From positions 145,001-209,000 of the forward strand of contig JAWRVZ010000042.1 of the NCBI GenBank assembly GCA_037043235.1: 64,000 nucleotides of DNA, read 5' to 3'. The notes under the pieces were generated by a model, which saw only the letters and a program-made list of their open reading frames with translations, was not told the DNA's origin and did not search any database. The position numbers were made by a program, and so were the translations under genes. Source of the stretch: Rhodeus uyekii. Taxonomy: Eukaryota > Chordata > Actinopteri > Cypriniformes > Acheilognathidae. Of the stretch, positions 12,252 through 24,557 are shown piece by piece (within the stretch, counting starts at the first letter, position 1; each line of letters begins with the position of its first letter).

Positions 12252-13260
12252 CAGTAATACCTTGAGATACGAGCGTCTCTACTTACAACTATTCCAAGAT
12301 ACGAGCAAGCCTTCCGGAAGATTTTTGCTTCTAGATACGACAACATTTTCGAGATACGAGCATGCGTACTGATGCCGATGCTGACGCGCATTCACTTCAG
12401 TGTTCACTGACTTGTACGTGTCGCCCGCGAGTAGCTGATTTTCTCTCTATTTTGTTCATTATTCTTCATAACAGCGATGAGCTCTAAGAAAGTGAGTGGT
12501 AAGGATGGTAGTGAGAAGAAGAAACGCATGATGACCATGGAAATGAAATTGACGATAAATATGGGCGCGGTGCCGCGTGAGTGATCTAGCAGCAGGAGCA
12601 TCAGGAGGAACTGTCGACTGAGGAGTTGATCGATCTACAGATGATGGAACATACGCAGGTATTGCAAGAGCTCAGCATTGAAGAGAAACACCCTGATAAA
12701 TCGTCTGCTGGTCGTGCTTCCGCGCTTTTTGACAACGCGTACCTTACTTATTTTTAAAGGGAGACATAAACAAATCTCCCTCGATAGGTATTTCGTTAAA
12801 AGGTCTGTGCCAAGTGAAAATGAGGGTAGTCAACAAACAAAAAACAAACAAACAGTAATATAAAATAGAAAAGTTACAAAAAATACGTAAGCTAAGTTTG
12901 TGTTAATTTCAGTTTACGTAAGTTACGTAGTGTTCGTGTAAGGTACGATACGGAATCAAGTGTCGACATACCAACCCCCTCCCTCCTTCGCATCTGCCGC
13001 TACTGTCTATATTCTGTCTGTAAAAACGTATAATTAAAACCACATTTTATTCGATATCACACGAATCCTTATATTATTTACATGTACTATAATTGTGTGT
13101 GTGTATCTATACCAATACAAAACATGTTTTCTTCCGTTGTTACGGATCTGGAACGAATTAATTTGTTTTCTATTATTTCTTATGGGAAAACATGATTCTA
13201 GATACGAGCGGATTGGAACGATACTGGAACGGATTATGCTCATATCTCGAGGTATTACTG
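12252..13260 (+). mobile_element. pogo/Tigger-like DNA transposon, internally deleted
   Basis: The left end is CAGTAATACCTTGAGATACG and the right end is its near-perfect inverse (...ATATCTCGAGGTATTACTG), flanked on both sides by TA (12250-12251 and 13261-13262), the target duplication of pogo-type elements. A second internal inverted motif (TTCTAGATACGAGC at both ends) extends the homology. The inside holds relics of a transposase (separate entry) but no DDE catalytic domain, so the copy cannot mobilise itself. Length 1009 bases. Confidence 0.85.
12477..12800 (+). pseudogene. Relic of a Tigger/pogo-type transposase (N- and C-terminal pieces)
   Basis: An ATG at 12477 opens MSSKKVSGKDGSEKKKRMMT, like the basic start of Tigger transposases just before the CENP-B-type helix-turn-helix domain, then reaches a stop after about 35 codons. 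From about 12589 another frame gives QQEHQEELSTEELIDLQ followed by ELSIEE, typical of the acidic C-terminus. Near 12770 a third frame has a SLDRYFVKRS motif seen at the extreme C-terminus of this family. The helix-turn-helix and DDE core between these pieces is missing and frames are shifted. It is dead. Confidence 0.65.
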
Positions 13261-13642
13261 TACGTTTAAATACATGTTCCTGGATTTATTGTGAACATTA
13301 TCAGTACATGTTAAACAAATACACAGTTCTTCCACAACTGTTTAAAAACAATCTAGAAACCCCTAATTACACCTTGGTAACCCTTCAGAGCACCCTATCA
13401 ACCTTTAAGCAATGCCCTGCCAACCCCACAGAACAACAACCATTGTTTTCATAATCTTTCAGCAAAAACGTAATAACTTTCTCCCCCCATGAAAAAACAT
13501 TCCCGCTCGCTGACATCAAGGCCTCTTATTATTAAGCCCCTCCCTTCCAACCAAATCAGCTCAACCAAATCCAAATGGATAAAAGCCTACATTTTTTGTT
13601 CAGAAATGCGTCACATTATGGAAGGAGACAGGCAAGAAAGAA

Positions 13643-13675
13643 CCCCCCCCCCCACACACACACACACACACACAC
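13643..13675. repeat. C-tract plus (AC)n microsatellite
   Basis: Eleven C residues run directly into an (AC)11-type tract. Confidence 0.9.
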
Positions 13676-14751
13676 TTTTGGGTAGACTGAAATTCTCACA
13701 AAGACTTTATACATTTCTGCTCGACGGACTGAGGTCGAAACTAACTGTGATTAATTAATTTCATGAAATCTAAATGCAAACATACTCAAACCTGTCTTCA
13801 ATATTTCAGGAACCTCATTAGCGTCAGAGCTTACAGCTAAACTGAATGTGTTGAGATTAATTGTTGCATAGAGACCAGAGCTTGACATGTTTTAGTACAA
13901 AGGATCTTATTTGACCCAAAAACGTGCTCAGAGACTCTCTGCTGGGCCAAATATTTGAACTCCTTGGAAGAACAGACGGCTCTAGAACGGCAATAAAGCA
14001 AAAAGCCTCCTGTAAATACAAGAGCATGCTTTTTAATTCCCCCCAATCACAGAGATTCATTATCACAACAATGTTTAATAGAGGGTCAATGCATAGTGCA
14101 TTTTTAATGGGACCCTCATTACTGACCAGCGGTTATGAAGTACATGTCATGGTGACCTTTGACCCCGGCAGCAAGACTGACCGTGTGAAGTGTGTACTGA
14201 CCAGACGAGTGTAACTGGGGACAAATAAGAGCATGAAGCTTATCATCGTGCATCAATTAATTATTCATGAGGCTGGAAGAGAATCTGTGCTATTGGCAAA
14301 CACTCAGGCTCAATGCACTGTATACACTCGACTCAAGTGCTGGATGAATACGTCCTCAATTGAGGCGCTGAAGCAGGTGAGCGGTTGATTTCAGAGTGTA
14401 TGCTAATAGCCCGTGCGGTTGGTGGTTGGGCTTTGATGTTGAGGACGGAGCTCGCGACAGGAATGTGTAGCTGCGCTGTTTTTGGAAGCAGGCGAGCAAA
14501 ACCGCTTCAATTAAAATGGACCGTTCCTTAACCAGCCCAGCAACTCATAAACACACTCCCCTCTCCACACACACACGCTGCATCGCTTTAGTTGACATCA
14601 CTATATGTGTTTAAACAGCACAGGCATGCGTCTCTCCAAGAGAACCGGAGCACAGAACTCATTCTTGTGTGTGAAAACATGACATGTTCAAATAAGACAA
14701 TAATTGATGCAAATATTAATGCTACTTATCTCTTTAGAAACTGAATATATA
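13676..14751. other. Intergenic; possible regulatory island at 14225-14420
   Basis: There is no gene signature. The part at 14225-14420 is repeat-poor and contains CAATTAATTATTCATGAGG and TCAATTGAGG-type homeodomain-like words. That is compatible with a conserved non-coding element, but conservation cannot be tested here. Confidence 0.4.
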
Positions 14752-14752
14752 C

Positions 14753-14795
<43 letters not shown>

Positions 14796-14873
14796 GTTCA
14801 TTCATTCATTCATTCATTCATTCATTCATTCATTCAATCTATCTATCGTTCTATCATTCTATCAATTGTTCTT

Positions 14874-14931
<58 letters not shown>

Positions 14932-14941
14932 AATCGTTCTT

Positions 14942-14995
<54 letters not shown>

Positions 14996-15065
14996 GTTCA
15001 TTCATTCATTCATTCAATCTATCTATCGTTCTATCATTCTATCAATTGTTCTTTCTATCAATCGT

Positions 15066-15149
<84 letters not shown>

Positions 15150-15169
15150 ATCTATCTATCTATCTATCT
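14752..15169. repeat. Compound GATA-type tetranucleotide block
   Basis: About 420 bases built from (ATCT)n, which is (GATA)n on the minus strand, interrupted by (TTCA)n blocks. A higher-order segment (TTCATTCA...ATCTATCGTTCTATCATTCT) occurs twice, at about 14797-14876 and 14995-15060, so the block grew partly by segmental duplication. The 182-residue open frame of repeated YLSI across it is an artefact of the repeat. Confidence 0.95.
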
Positions 15170-16258
15170 TTTACAAGCTTTACATTTTACGTTTCCAGTT
15201 AAACTTAAAAGTTAGTATTAAAGTTAGGGTTAGGGTTGATTTTCTAATTTAACAGTCTTTATTTTTAGATAAATGAAACAAGTTAAAAACATTCTTTATA
15301 ATTTTATTTTATTATTTTTGCCTCCATTGGATCCCCGCATCTTCCTCACCCTGTAACTTCTTAAAACACTTCCCCCGTTTCAGTCTCTGCGAAGCTTGTT
15401 AACTTCCTTGACTTTCCCCAATAATGCCAAATGAAACTATTTGTCATGTGTTTGACACAGGGGGCTTGCTTGCGACGTAATTTGGTGCGTGTTTGTTCAG
15501 GGGCTGCCAGGAAAAACAGTGGAAGTCCACCTCAGCAGAAGGAATGGGGACCGGAGCACAAAAGTCTGCTTTCACGCCGAGCCCTGGGGGAAGTGAGGGG
15601 CCCGGGGCCCGAGAGATGACTGTGGACTTTCAGGTTTTTCCCCCACCTCACAGACATGTTTTCATAAACACCAGGAATGCGTCAAAAAGGCGCAGTGCGA
15701 GTACCTTCCTCTTTTTTTTATGAGCGTCAATCCATCATCCACCAATCAGAGGCGGCGCACTGTGAAGCCACGCCTCCTTCGGAGTGTGGGATGGGAACAC
15801 AATCTGCAGCGTTAGCTACTGTATCCACCACTGCAGCATGAGGGAATTGTGGGAAATTTCCACATTGATGGAAAGATTAACAATGCTTGGAATCAATCTC
15901 ATGATTTCACGTCCTCTATTAAATTTTTGGACAGTCTCTCTTGCATTCATGCCTCGGCTGAATAACTGCACGGACTCAAACTCAAACCATGACGCATACA
16001 GGGAGAAATATGGTAGTTTAATAAATGTAAACTTCATCTATCATGTTTAAGATTATGATTAAGTACATCTTGACAAGCTTTTCTAATTAAACCCAAAAGT
16101 TATTTTCTCATTACTATAAAACAATGTTTTACTGCATAAAACTATTGTTAGTTACATTTATATTAAATATGTAAATAATATTATTTTCCTTAGAGTAGCT
16201 CAACAAAAACAAGCATAGTGTATACAATATGGTAGTTAATTTAATATAATAATAATAA

Positions 16259-16263
<5 letters not shown>

Positions 16264-16289
<26 letters not shown>
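16264..16289. repeat. (AT)n microsatellite
   Basis: A perfect AT dinucleotide run. Confidence 0.9.
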
Positions 16290-16294
<5 letters not shown>

Positions 16295-16411
16295 TGCAAT
16301 TTAAATAATGAAGGTAATACAACAAATACAACTATGATTTATAAAAAATGGTCATAAACTTAATGTTGAATGGTTTCGCGTAATTGCTAAATAATTTTTT
16401 TTTTTATAAAT

Positions 16412-16437
16412 ATGAATGAATGAATGAATGAATGAAG
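16412..16437. repeat. (TGAA)n microsatellite
   Basis: About six tandem TGAA units. Confidence 0.85.
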
Positions 16438-18184
16438 GCAGTGGCTATTTATTCTAAATGAAAATAGCAAATTATATAACATTTACATAAAAAGAAAATA
16501 GCGATAGATTCTATTTACACAGTAAAAATAGCAGTATTTTCTTTGCAATTAGAGTAAATAGTAGTTAGATGCTATTTATACTTTTAAATAGTGGCAGATA
16601 CTATTTGCACCTCAGTGTATGCAATAATAACAGTGTTTAAATGATTATATTTATTAAGATTATTAAATGGATGCCACCTATGGGACAATAAACCTACTCC
16701 TAAACCTAATCGATAAACACTTTATTAAACACACAATTTCTTATTTGCAATAAATGCCTTTTTGATCTGATATGTGAAGAGAAAAGGGAGCAAAGCGAGT
16801 TCAGCAAAAGGCAGATTCAAACTTTTTCCTGACACACGCTTCACTCCTACACTATTGCTACTATTAACAATCTTCCATAATTTTGTTTCGTCTGGCCCAA
16901 TCAGCTGTCAGTGGGCGGAGTTAGTGTAAATAGACTCTGCCAACAACGTGGATATTTGCTCTTAGTGTAATGAACAACCCTCAAAAAATAAGCCCCATTT
17001 AAAATATGAATCATCCCATTTTTTCCTTTTGCTTTTGGAGATGAAATACATCATGAGCATGTCTAAAAGAGCTTTCTACCTCCACACTTTCATCAGTCCA
17101 TCCAACCATCACAGGTATAGTATATGAGGGAGAAAACCAGCCTCAGTACTGTCAGGATGAGTAACAGCGATGAGAAGCAGACTTCTTACATCGGGGGCTG
17201 AAATGTTTGAACTCTGAGTCAGTCAGTCAGTCCTGATGACGTCATATCCTCAAGACACATCTGACGTTTGGTCATCATCGCTGCATCTCCGATCACATAG
17301 CGGGAAAAAAACAAAGGAACATCTGAAATGACATCACTTTTGAAGATTTAGCCGTGACAGAACAGAACAGATGTGAATAATAAATCAACTTTCTTCTTAC
17401 ATATTTTATTTGTGCAAAAGCTGGATGGTATGCTAAAAATCTGCCCGGGCTTTGATTAGCGGCGGGGAAGAGCGGCACAGCTCCCAGCGCCTCCAAGGAC
17501 GCAAAACAAGCGGCAGCGACCGTCTTTGATGATCATACAGAGTTATGAAAGCACATGTTGTATCATAGGTGCAGCTTCTCCGAAACACAAGACAAGCCTT
17601 GAGTGAAATTCATTTGAATAGTTGTGAGGTTGTGCGACGGCGTAATCCTGAAATATGACTTTCATCAGCTGATGAGCGCTGGGTTTTCATAGGGACACGA
17701 TGAGCTGACTCACTGTAATTAGGTTACGGAGTTTCTCGCTCAAACTGTTTGTGCGTGTCCCACCGGCTGATGGATGGCAACGCTACGCCGAGAGCACATT
17801 TTAATACCCCGGATTTTCAAACTCACTTACTGTTCTCAGTCTTTCTTCAGAAGACAATACCCGTAACACAATTACTGTAGGATAAAATTTGCCTGGGTCC
17901 TAAAATAACTCCCACAAAGAGACCCCGCTTCCAAGTAACTGTCTCGCCTGTCCTCACTCGTGCAGGTATAATTTCTCAGTTAATGCATGCTAACGAAGAA
18001 ACGAACCTAAAAAAAACATCCTAAACAAATTATGTGGACGCTGCAGAAATATGCACAGAGATGGAGGATTCTGAGAGATGTAGGACAATAATGAGAGAAA
18101 CGTAACACAATATGCAGAAAAGATAGAACGGCGTTAACCCTAGAAAGCCTGACAGGAACTACTAGTCAGAAAAGATTTTTGGAG

Positions 18185-18186
<2 letters not shown>

Positions 18187-18217
<31 letters not shown>
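18187..18217. repeat. (TA)n microsatellite
   Basis: A perfect TA dinucleotide run. Confidence 0.9.
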
Positions 18218-18220
<3 letters not shown>

Positions 18221-19504
18221 ATACATCAGGATGTTATGACTCATTTAACATGATGTAATGAGAATATGGAGATCTCACTTTTATTCAAATGCAAAAACCG
18301 AGCAAAAATATGCAATTTGCTGCAGATCCTGATAATTAAGAGTAAAATCTCATGGCTTGTAATGTAAATCAATGAGATCTTTATAATAGAAGAACAGATT
18401 ACCAACATAAAATACATATCTGTCGCTCTATATCTGCCAATATCAGGTCTTAGTGAGATGAAATTTAAAGTGCTTAGTTTTATGATCAAAGCTCTAATTT
18501 TAAAACAATGCAATACAGTGATGATTGAGAGATGAAAACAAAAGCCTGATGATAATTTTTGATATTCTAAGATTTTTCTAAAAAATGATGCATCAAGGAA
18601 ACCTAAGCTGCTTCAATCCAATGAGTGTTAATCTTAATATATAAAGTTATTCTTATGCTCGCTTTATAAAAATCAGTAAAGATTTCAGGGCGAGAACCAA
18701 GAGCTGAAGGAGGATGTTTGTACAATTACACTAAAGGCCTTTTACTTGATTTAAAATAATATAACCTATCATTCAAACGTGCAAGTACAATGGGTTTATC
18801 TGCAATGTTTTGATCATATTGATCATTTAGAGACGTTAAAAATGGGACAAATATGATACAGAAAGACTTGTTTTGCTAACAAGGTTCCTTTTAGGTTCAC
18901 ACTTACGATTTTGTGATTTTCTGCTCTCTAGATACTTATCGGACCCCTCTTTTGAACAGTTTTTGCCTGTGCTGTCCAGGCTTTATGCATGTAATGAAAT
19001 CTTTTCTGTTTGTTCAGATAATGTGGTAAATATCTAGGATATCTACATTGTTTACTGTAATAATGATGTGTCAGCGTGACACTAAAAGACTGTGAGAGTG
19101 AATAGCTGTCATAACAGAAAGGATCCATCTCATTGTCTGAACTCATTCACTATATTATACTACAAAACAAATATAACATCTGCATGTTCAATTTACAGAG
19201 CAGAGGTGAGAGTGACACATGATGTTACATACATAATGTATTGAGTCTTAACCTACTTTCAATCTAGCTGTACAGACTGATTTTAATGTGATTCTACAAC
19301 TTGAGCTGTTAAAGACAATCTAAAAACGAAGAAACAAAACAGATGTGGCAAAAAGTTTCTATAGTTTATTCACTGAACGCCTGTTTAATCTTCTGCCAGG
19401 CAAAAATCTCTCTTTACACAAAGAGGTTATTATAAGAGATGTTCACTTAAAGGTTTTGTGGCTCTTCAGTGGCATCGCTGAGAAAACCCACTTTTGGAAC
19501 CTTT

Positions 19505-19965
19505 ATTTTTAAAGAACTTCTATTATGCTTTTTCTATCTTCATCTCTCTTTAGTGTGTGTGTTGCTGCTTGATCATGAAAAAGCTGCAGTTCTTCTCTAT
19601 ATCAGTGTTTCTGAACTCCTGAAACGCCTCCATTGAGTCGTGAGTTTCTTCCGGGAACAAACACTCACAATATTCCTCATTATAATAATTCATACACAGA
19701 ATAAAGGGGCGGAGCTTGAGTTAGTTAGTGGTGTTGAAAAGGGCGGGACATTTCCCAAACACACTGGAAGCGCTTGACCAATCACAACACACCAATCCAG
19801 CCGACCAATCAGAGTACAGTGTGCTTTTCAGAAGGAGGGGCTTCATATAGACAGGAACTAAACAGAGCGTTTCTGACAGACTGGGAAGAGACAAGATCCA
19901 ATAATGGAGAATATGGGAAAAATTCCAGCATGAAGAGTGCCAGAGCATCAGCAGCCTGGAGGTGA
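19505..19965. mobile_element. Interspersed repeat related to the CCAAT-unit family, single unit
   Basis: It starts with AACTTCTATTATGCTTTTTC like the 3505, 39405 and 56970 copies. Its CCAAT unit is in the opposite orientation: GACCAATCACAACACACCAA at about 19777 followed by GACCAATCAGAG at 19804-19815, the reverse complement of the 46-bp unit. No transposase is present. The mixture of orientations suggests terminal inverted repeats or a recombined copy; boundaries are approximate. Confidence 0.5.
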
Positions 19966-21391
19966 AGCCTCTCAGACGCTGCATGGTCTCCTCTGCCGTA
20001 TTAACACTGTCAGGAAAGAAAGAGGTGGAAGAACTTCTAAAGTCCAGACTTCTCTTTTATCATATGCCTGGCTGCATCTGTGCTCCTCCTAATTGTTTCC
20101 AGAAGACTCAGGGCTTGTTTGCATCTTGCTGGAGTGGAAAATTCCCCATTTCCTGTTCTTTTCTCTTGCTTTAATAAGGAAGTGGATTTGGCCACCTGTT
20201 CTAAGTGACAATCCACAGAGGAGTGCTGGAGAATAAAAGGTGAAAATCTCCTCCAGTTTTCCTTCTTTTTCCTGCGCTCTCTCTCTCTCTCTGTGTGTGT
20301 GTCATTGTGACAGTACGTGTTTATATTCATATCCAAGACTCAAATCCAATGTTTTACACAGTTTTGGACGTCAATAACCGACACACAAACTTGGCAGGTT
20401 CCATCACCTCAAATATTCTGACCACAACTTGGCACCCTTGTTATGAAACATTATTTGGATGTTTGCATCACATCCTTTGGATAGTGGTAGAATTCCAGGA
20501 AATTCATATATCTAAAACCTGTGTGTATTCACAAACTCCCATTCATTTTGCTAGATTACACTTCCTCATGACCAAGAAATAGGCATAAATCAACAGATTA
20601 AAAAACAATCAGTTCAGAAATACATCTGTGAGTCATAGATTTGAATTATGAATGCCAAATTATCTTAAATTATGTCCTGTTGACTCCTGATAATCTTTCC
20701 AAGCAGTTAACTCAGACAAACCATCCATAAATTTGCTTTGCTAGAGCCCAAACACAATAAAATGGTGGTGATATAAGCATCACAAATTTTAAACAAACCC
20801 CTAATGCTCAGTATTAAATTATCTCATAACTAGGAATATGTAGAGACCAAAATGTCAGAGGCAGCATTATTTTTGTTGCTGGAAACTAAAACAATGAATA
20901 AGAAAGCTGAAGAAAGAACAAATGAATAAGATAATTAAAATAAAACAATTAATCTTAATTTTAAGATTGAAATAAAAATGCATTAAATTAAATAATAATA
21001 ATAATAATAATAATTAAATAATTATTATAATTTATTAAATAAATAAAAATACATTTTCCAAACATTTCCAAAATTAACAAAAAAAAAAACATGTTCTTGT
21101 TTTTAAAATTGAACTAAAAAAAGGAAACGTTTCAGAAAAAATTTAACATAAAATTAACATAAAATACAATTTTAGCTTATGAAAACAAATAAAACAAACC
21201 TTAAAAAACTGAAATTAAATAAAATACATTTAAAAAATGAAATTAAAACAATTACATTTTTTTGATAAATGCTATTTCATAAAAACTTTTTAACAAGAAA
21301 ATGGCTGCAAATTAGATAAAACTAAAAAAAAATATTTTAAAATGACATCAGTGAGCTTACATCCCTGAAATATTTTTAAAAAACACTAAGG
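19966..21391. other. Intergenic; A-rich, no gene seen
   Basis: No gene signature. From about 20880 to 21360 the sequence is strongly A-rich with AAT and TAAAA clusters. Confidence 0.6.
20277..20302. repeat. (CT)n(GT)n microsatellite
   Basis: A CT run followed directly by a GT run. Confidence 0.85.
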
Positions 21392-21912
21392 CAGTGCTTC
21401 TCAATTATTTTCTGTCAGGCCCCCCTAGGAAGAGGTACAAATTTCGCGCGCGCCCCTCCCCCCATTTTGGAACTTTCGCCTTATTGTTTCCATGGCAACG
21501 CGTCATGCTTGTCACCTGACATACCGCAGTCACAAAAAGCGTTGTATAATAGATTATTCAAAATAGTCACCAACTTGTTGGCTCAACTTGTTGAAACCTA
21601 AAATAAATCTTATGTGGTTGAAAACACTGAATTGTTGTGATAAATGACAAGCTCTGAGCGCGTCCTTTTTTGGATCAGTGCCAGATATCGCTTGAAAACA
21701 CGTGTGAATTTAGTGGCTGATCACGTGACACATGAACACCGGTGTGATCGTACACGTCAAAGGATGAGGGGATGGTTATCTGAACTTCATATCTGCTGCT
21801 CTTGTTCAGTGCAAGAAAACCTACTCCCTGGCAAAAAAAAAGCATGTACCCCAAGGTAACACGCACCCCCCCTGGCATCGCTCCGGCGCGCCCCACTATT
21901 TGAGAACCACTG
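21392..21912. mobile_element. hAT-type MITE with 8-bp target duplication
   Basis: The left terminus CAGTGCTTCTCAATTATTTT and the right terminus (...ACTATTTGAGAACCACTG) are inverted copies of the CAGTGNTTCTCAA end typical of hAT/Charlie elements. Flanks are CACTAAGG (21384-21391) and CCCTAAGG (21913-21920), an 8-bp duplication with one mismatch. GC-rich subterminal blocks (GCCCCCC / GGCGCGCCCC) are also inverted. No transposase; 521 bases. Confidence 0.85.
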
Positions 21913-21920
21913 CCCTAAGG

Positions 21921-22080
21921 TAACATTTTTACACGTTACTACAGTAATTATGCATTATTACAAGTAACTAACCCTAAACCAATCCCTAACTTTAACTGTA
22001 ACTCTGTAGTATGTAGTTAAGTAATGTTATTTGAGTAAGTTCAACGAAACGTCACCTTAAAATAAAGTGTAACCACGTGG
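21921..22080. repeat. Interspersed repeat flanking the hAT element
   Basis: TACACGTTACTACAGTAATTATGCA through ACCTTAAAATAAAGTGTAACC resembles the end of a common fish repeat. The hAT element seems to have inserted at or near its edge. Confidence 0.4.
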
Positions 22081-23238
22081 AAACCCATTGGCATCACCTC
22101 AGCATGTTTGTATGAACAAACGCTACATATTTTCTACAGAAAATATACAAATCCAGCATATCCTCCACAAACCTTTTAGTGAAGAGATTTGACTATCAAA
22201 GCTGGTGTAATTGCTTGTGCTGAGGTTCTGCAACCGCTAAATGACTTCCTAAGATCTCGCTCATTTCCTGTCGCAAATCTTTCTTGCAGCACTTGGCCCC
22301 CTTCACTTAGTCCTTTTTTCTTTTTTAAACATGTGATGTGGCGTCCCTTGAGCGCCGGCCAACCTCTCGTTCACTGTAACCCAGACATCCCAATCTCTTC
22401 CCTCAATCTAATCTGCACGACCAGGAAATCCAAGCGAAATGTGTTATTCCTCTTTCTCCACCCAAACAGTACCTCAATCCTTCCTCCAGAAGTGCTGGCG
22501 CTTGCGTCAGAACCCTGATAAATGCGGTGTGTACTAACCCTTCAGGAATCCAATGATAAAGGGCTTTTTAAAATAAGCGTAGAGAAAAAAACACCAAGAG
22601 CTTATAACCAGGTGTGATGGTTGGTGGGAAACGGAAACGGTGGCGTTTTGTGCTCACGGCACTGGAGATCTCACGCAGAACTGGGCCATTTGAGAGCATA
22701 AACTGTGTATTTGGGCAGAACCCGATCCAGACTGTTTTGTTTGGGCTGAAGTTCACCCTCTGTATGTGTTTGCTTCGTTTCTACACGACCAACCCAACAG
22801 ATGTTTGGACGTGAGCTACAAATGCAGTCAGGAAAGAGCAAAGAAGCCATTCTGCAATGCTAGCAAATAACCAGTCTCATCCTCACACATTCACTGACCA
22901 TCGAAACCAGAAAGCACTTGTGAAAATCGCAAAGTTTTTAATCACACCCACACGTACTGATTCGTTTCAGTCCTGTTCCTTTGGTCTCCCTGATCTACTT
23001 ACACAGTGAAAATGTATCTACACCAAGAAATTGTTAGTAATTTCACAAACAATAGAAAGCAACACACTCATTCGTTTAAATTAAGCCGAAATCAAATCAA
23101 ATGAAATATAAATATTAAAATGTACAAAAACTGTTAGGGTGTAACTGTTAAATGTGTTTAAATCAAAGTGAATTTTAATGCTGCTTTGATTTATGTAGAA
23201 CTACAAATAAGTACACATTTTTTTTTTACTCTATATAA

Positions 23239-23240
23239 TT

Positions 23241-23274
<34 letters not shown>

Positions 23275-23276
23275 CA
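23239..23276. repeat. (TA)n microsatellite
   Basis: A TA run with a single G interruption. Confidence 0.85.
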
Positions 23277-23458
23277 TAAAAAGTAAAACTTAAAATATAA
23301 AAATAAACAAATTCAAAATATAAATAATACTATAATAGAATATAAATATTAGTAAATAATAGTGTTTTTTTACATTACTTCACAAGTTGCATATACAGTA
23401 ATTTAATAAAACGTTTAAATAAAATATAACAAAAACTAAAATGGAAATAATTGTACAA

Positions 23459-23481
23459 ATATATATATATATATATATATA
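23459..23481. repeat. (AT)n microsatellite
   Basis: An AT run, followed by the same AAACTTAAAATATAAAAAT words that follow the 23239 tract, so these two segments are a local duplication. Confidence 0.8.
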
Positions 23482-24557
23482 CACATACTAAAGAAAAACT
23501 TAAAATATAAAAATACTAATTGAAAATATAAATTACTACAATAATATATTTTTATACAATACTACAATAATATACCTGTGTAAATATCGGGAGCAAACTA
23601 TAATTTTCACAAACAGAAGGTCACGAGAGGTCGACCTGATTTGTCGCTCACCTCATCCGTTAGAGAGTTGGCCGAGGAGGACAAGACCGCTCGTCTTTGA
23701 ACACAGGACTGCAGTCGAGATAATGTCTATCCGATCGGTGCCTCTGGTGCTTATCATCAACCACTGGAGAAAATGTGCCTATTTCGTCCAATAAGCATGT
23801 GCTCATGCCAGATGATGTCATTGCTCGTGTAACCTGTGCTCCATTACAGTAAATAACACAACAGAGACCCTAAATGAGTCTTATTGGCTCCAAAAAAAAA
23901 AATCAGGCCCTGAATATGAAACAGAATCCTCCCTCCGGGGGTTTGAGTGGCTAGAGAAGTGACTGCTATCGTTTAACGATAAGTACATTCAGTTTCATAG
24001 ACGTTATTGTGAATCCGAGACTCTGATTAGCGTCCATGACAATCTCATCTGTGTCTCAATGGATTAGCCACATTGGGTCCGTACTATGTATTTCCTTCCC
24101 TTTTCTGATGAAATATTTACTAGTATTTGTTTTTGCTGTATTTATTTTTTACTTAAATCCAGTGGGCTTAGTTTTATTTCAGTGCAAACAAATAAAACAG
24201 TACATTAAACACGCAGACTCTTACTGACAACACAATGAGGTCAGATGGGCTTTTCACAAAATGAGATGACTGTAGAGATTCATGGAAAGCCCTTTAGGAT
24301 GGATAAACCCCACCCCTGAAGGCCTCAAACAAAGGTATTTTTCTCTCTGGAAAGGTCAGTAAAAGGGTAAGGTGCTTTACCAGGTGAACATAACCTGCCT
24401 TCCCTGTTCAGATGCAATGATGAACGTCTCGTTTGAATACATGTTGGTTTCACACATGTTTGATACATTCATGCTATTTAAAACTTTAGACTTTATGACT
24501 AAGAAAACAGGAATGTCAAGTGGTGTAACACTTAAGAAATTTTAATAAATATATATA

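Larger units (their letters stand above)
15170..19504. other. Intergenic; AT-rich, no gene seen
   Basis: It contains a short TTAGGGTTAGGG stretch (15224-15236), a GC-richer patch at 15430-15660 without coding features, and long AT-rich tracts with dinucleotide repeats (listed separately). A denser island at 17440-17830 includes a GAGCTGACTCACTGTAATTAG segment. Confidence 0.6.
22081..24557. other. Intergenic; no gene seen
   Basis: Non-coding. There are two AT dinucleotide tracts (listed). The part at 23610-24050 is richer in unique sequence and includes GCTTATCATC-type GATA words, but nothing specific can be claimed. Confidence 0.6.

Noticed and set aside
15224..15236. TTAGGGTTAGGG telomere-like sequence
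   Set aside because: Only about two units next to a microsatellite; far too short for an interstitial telomeric array.
14704..15252. 182-codon plus-strand open frame of repeated YLSI
   Set aside because: It is a translation of the GATA-type tetranucleotide repeat; frame stays open because the 12-base period has no stop.
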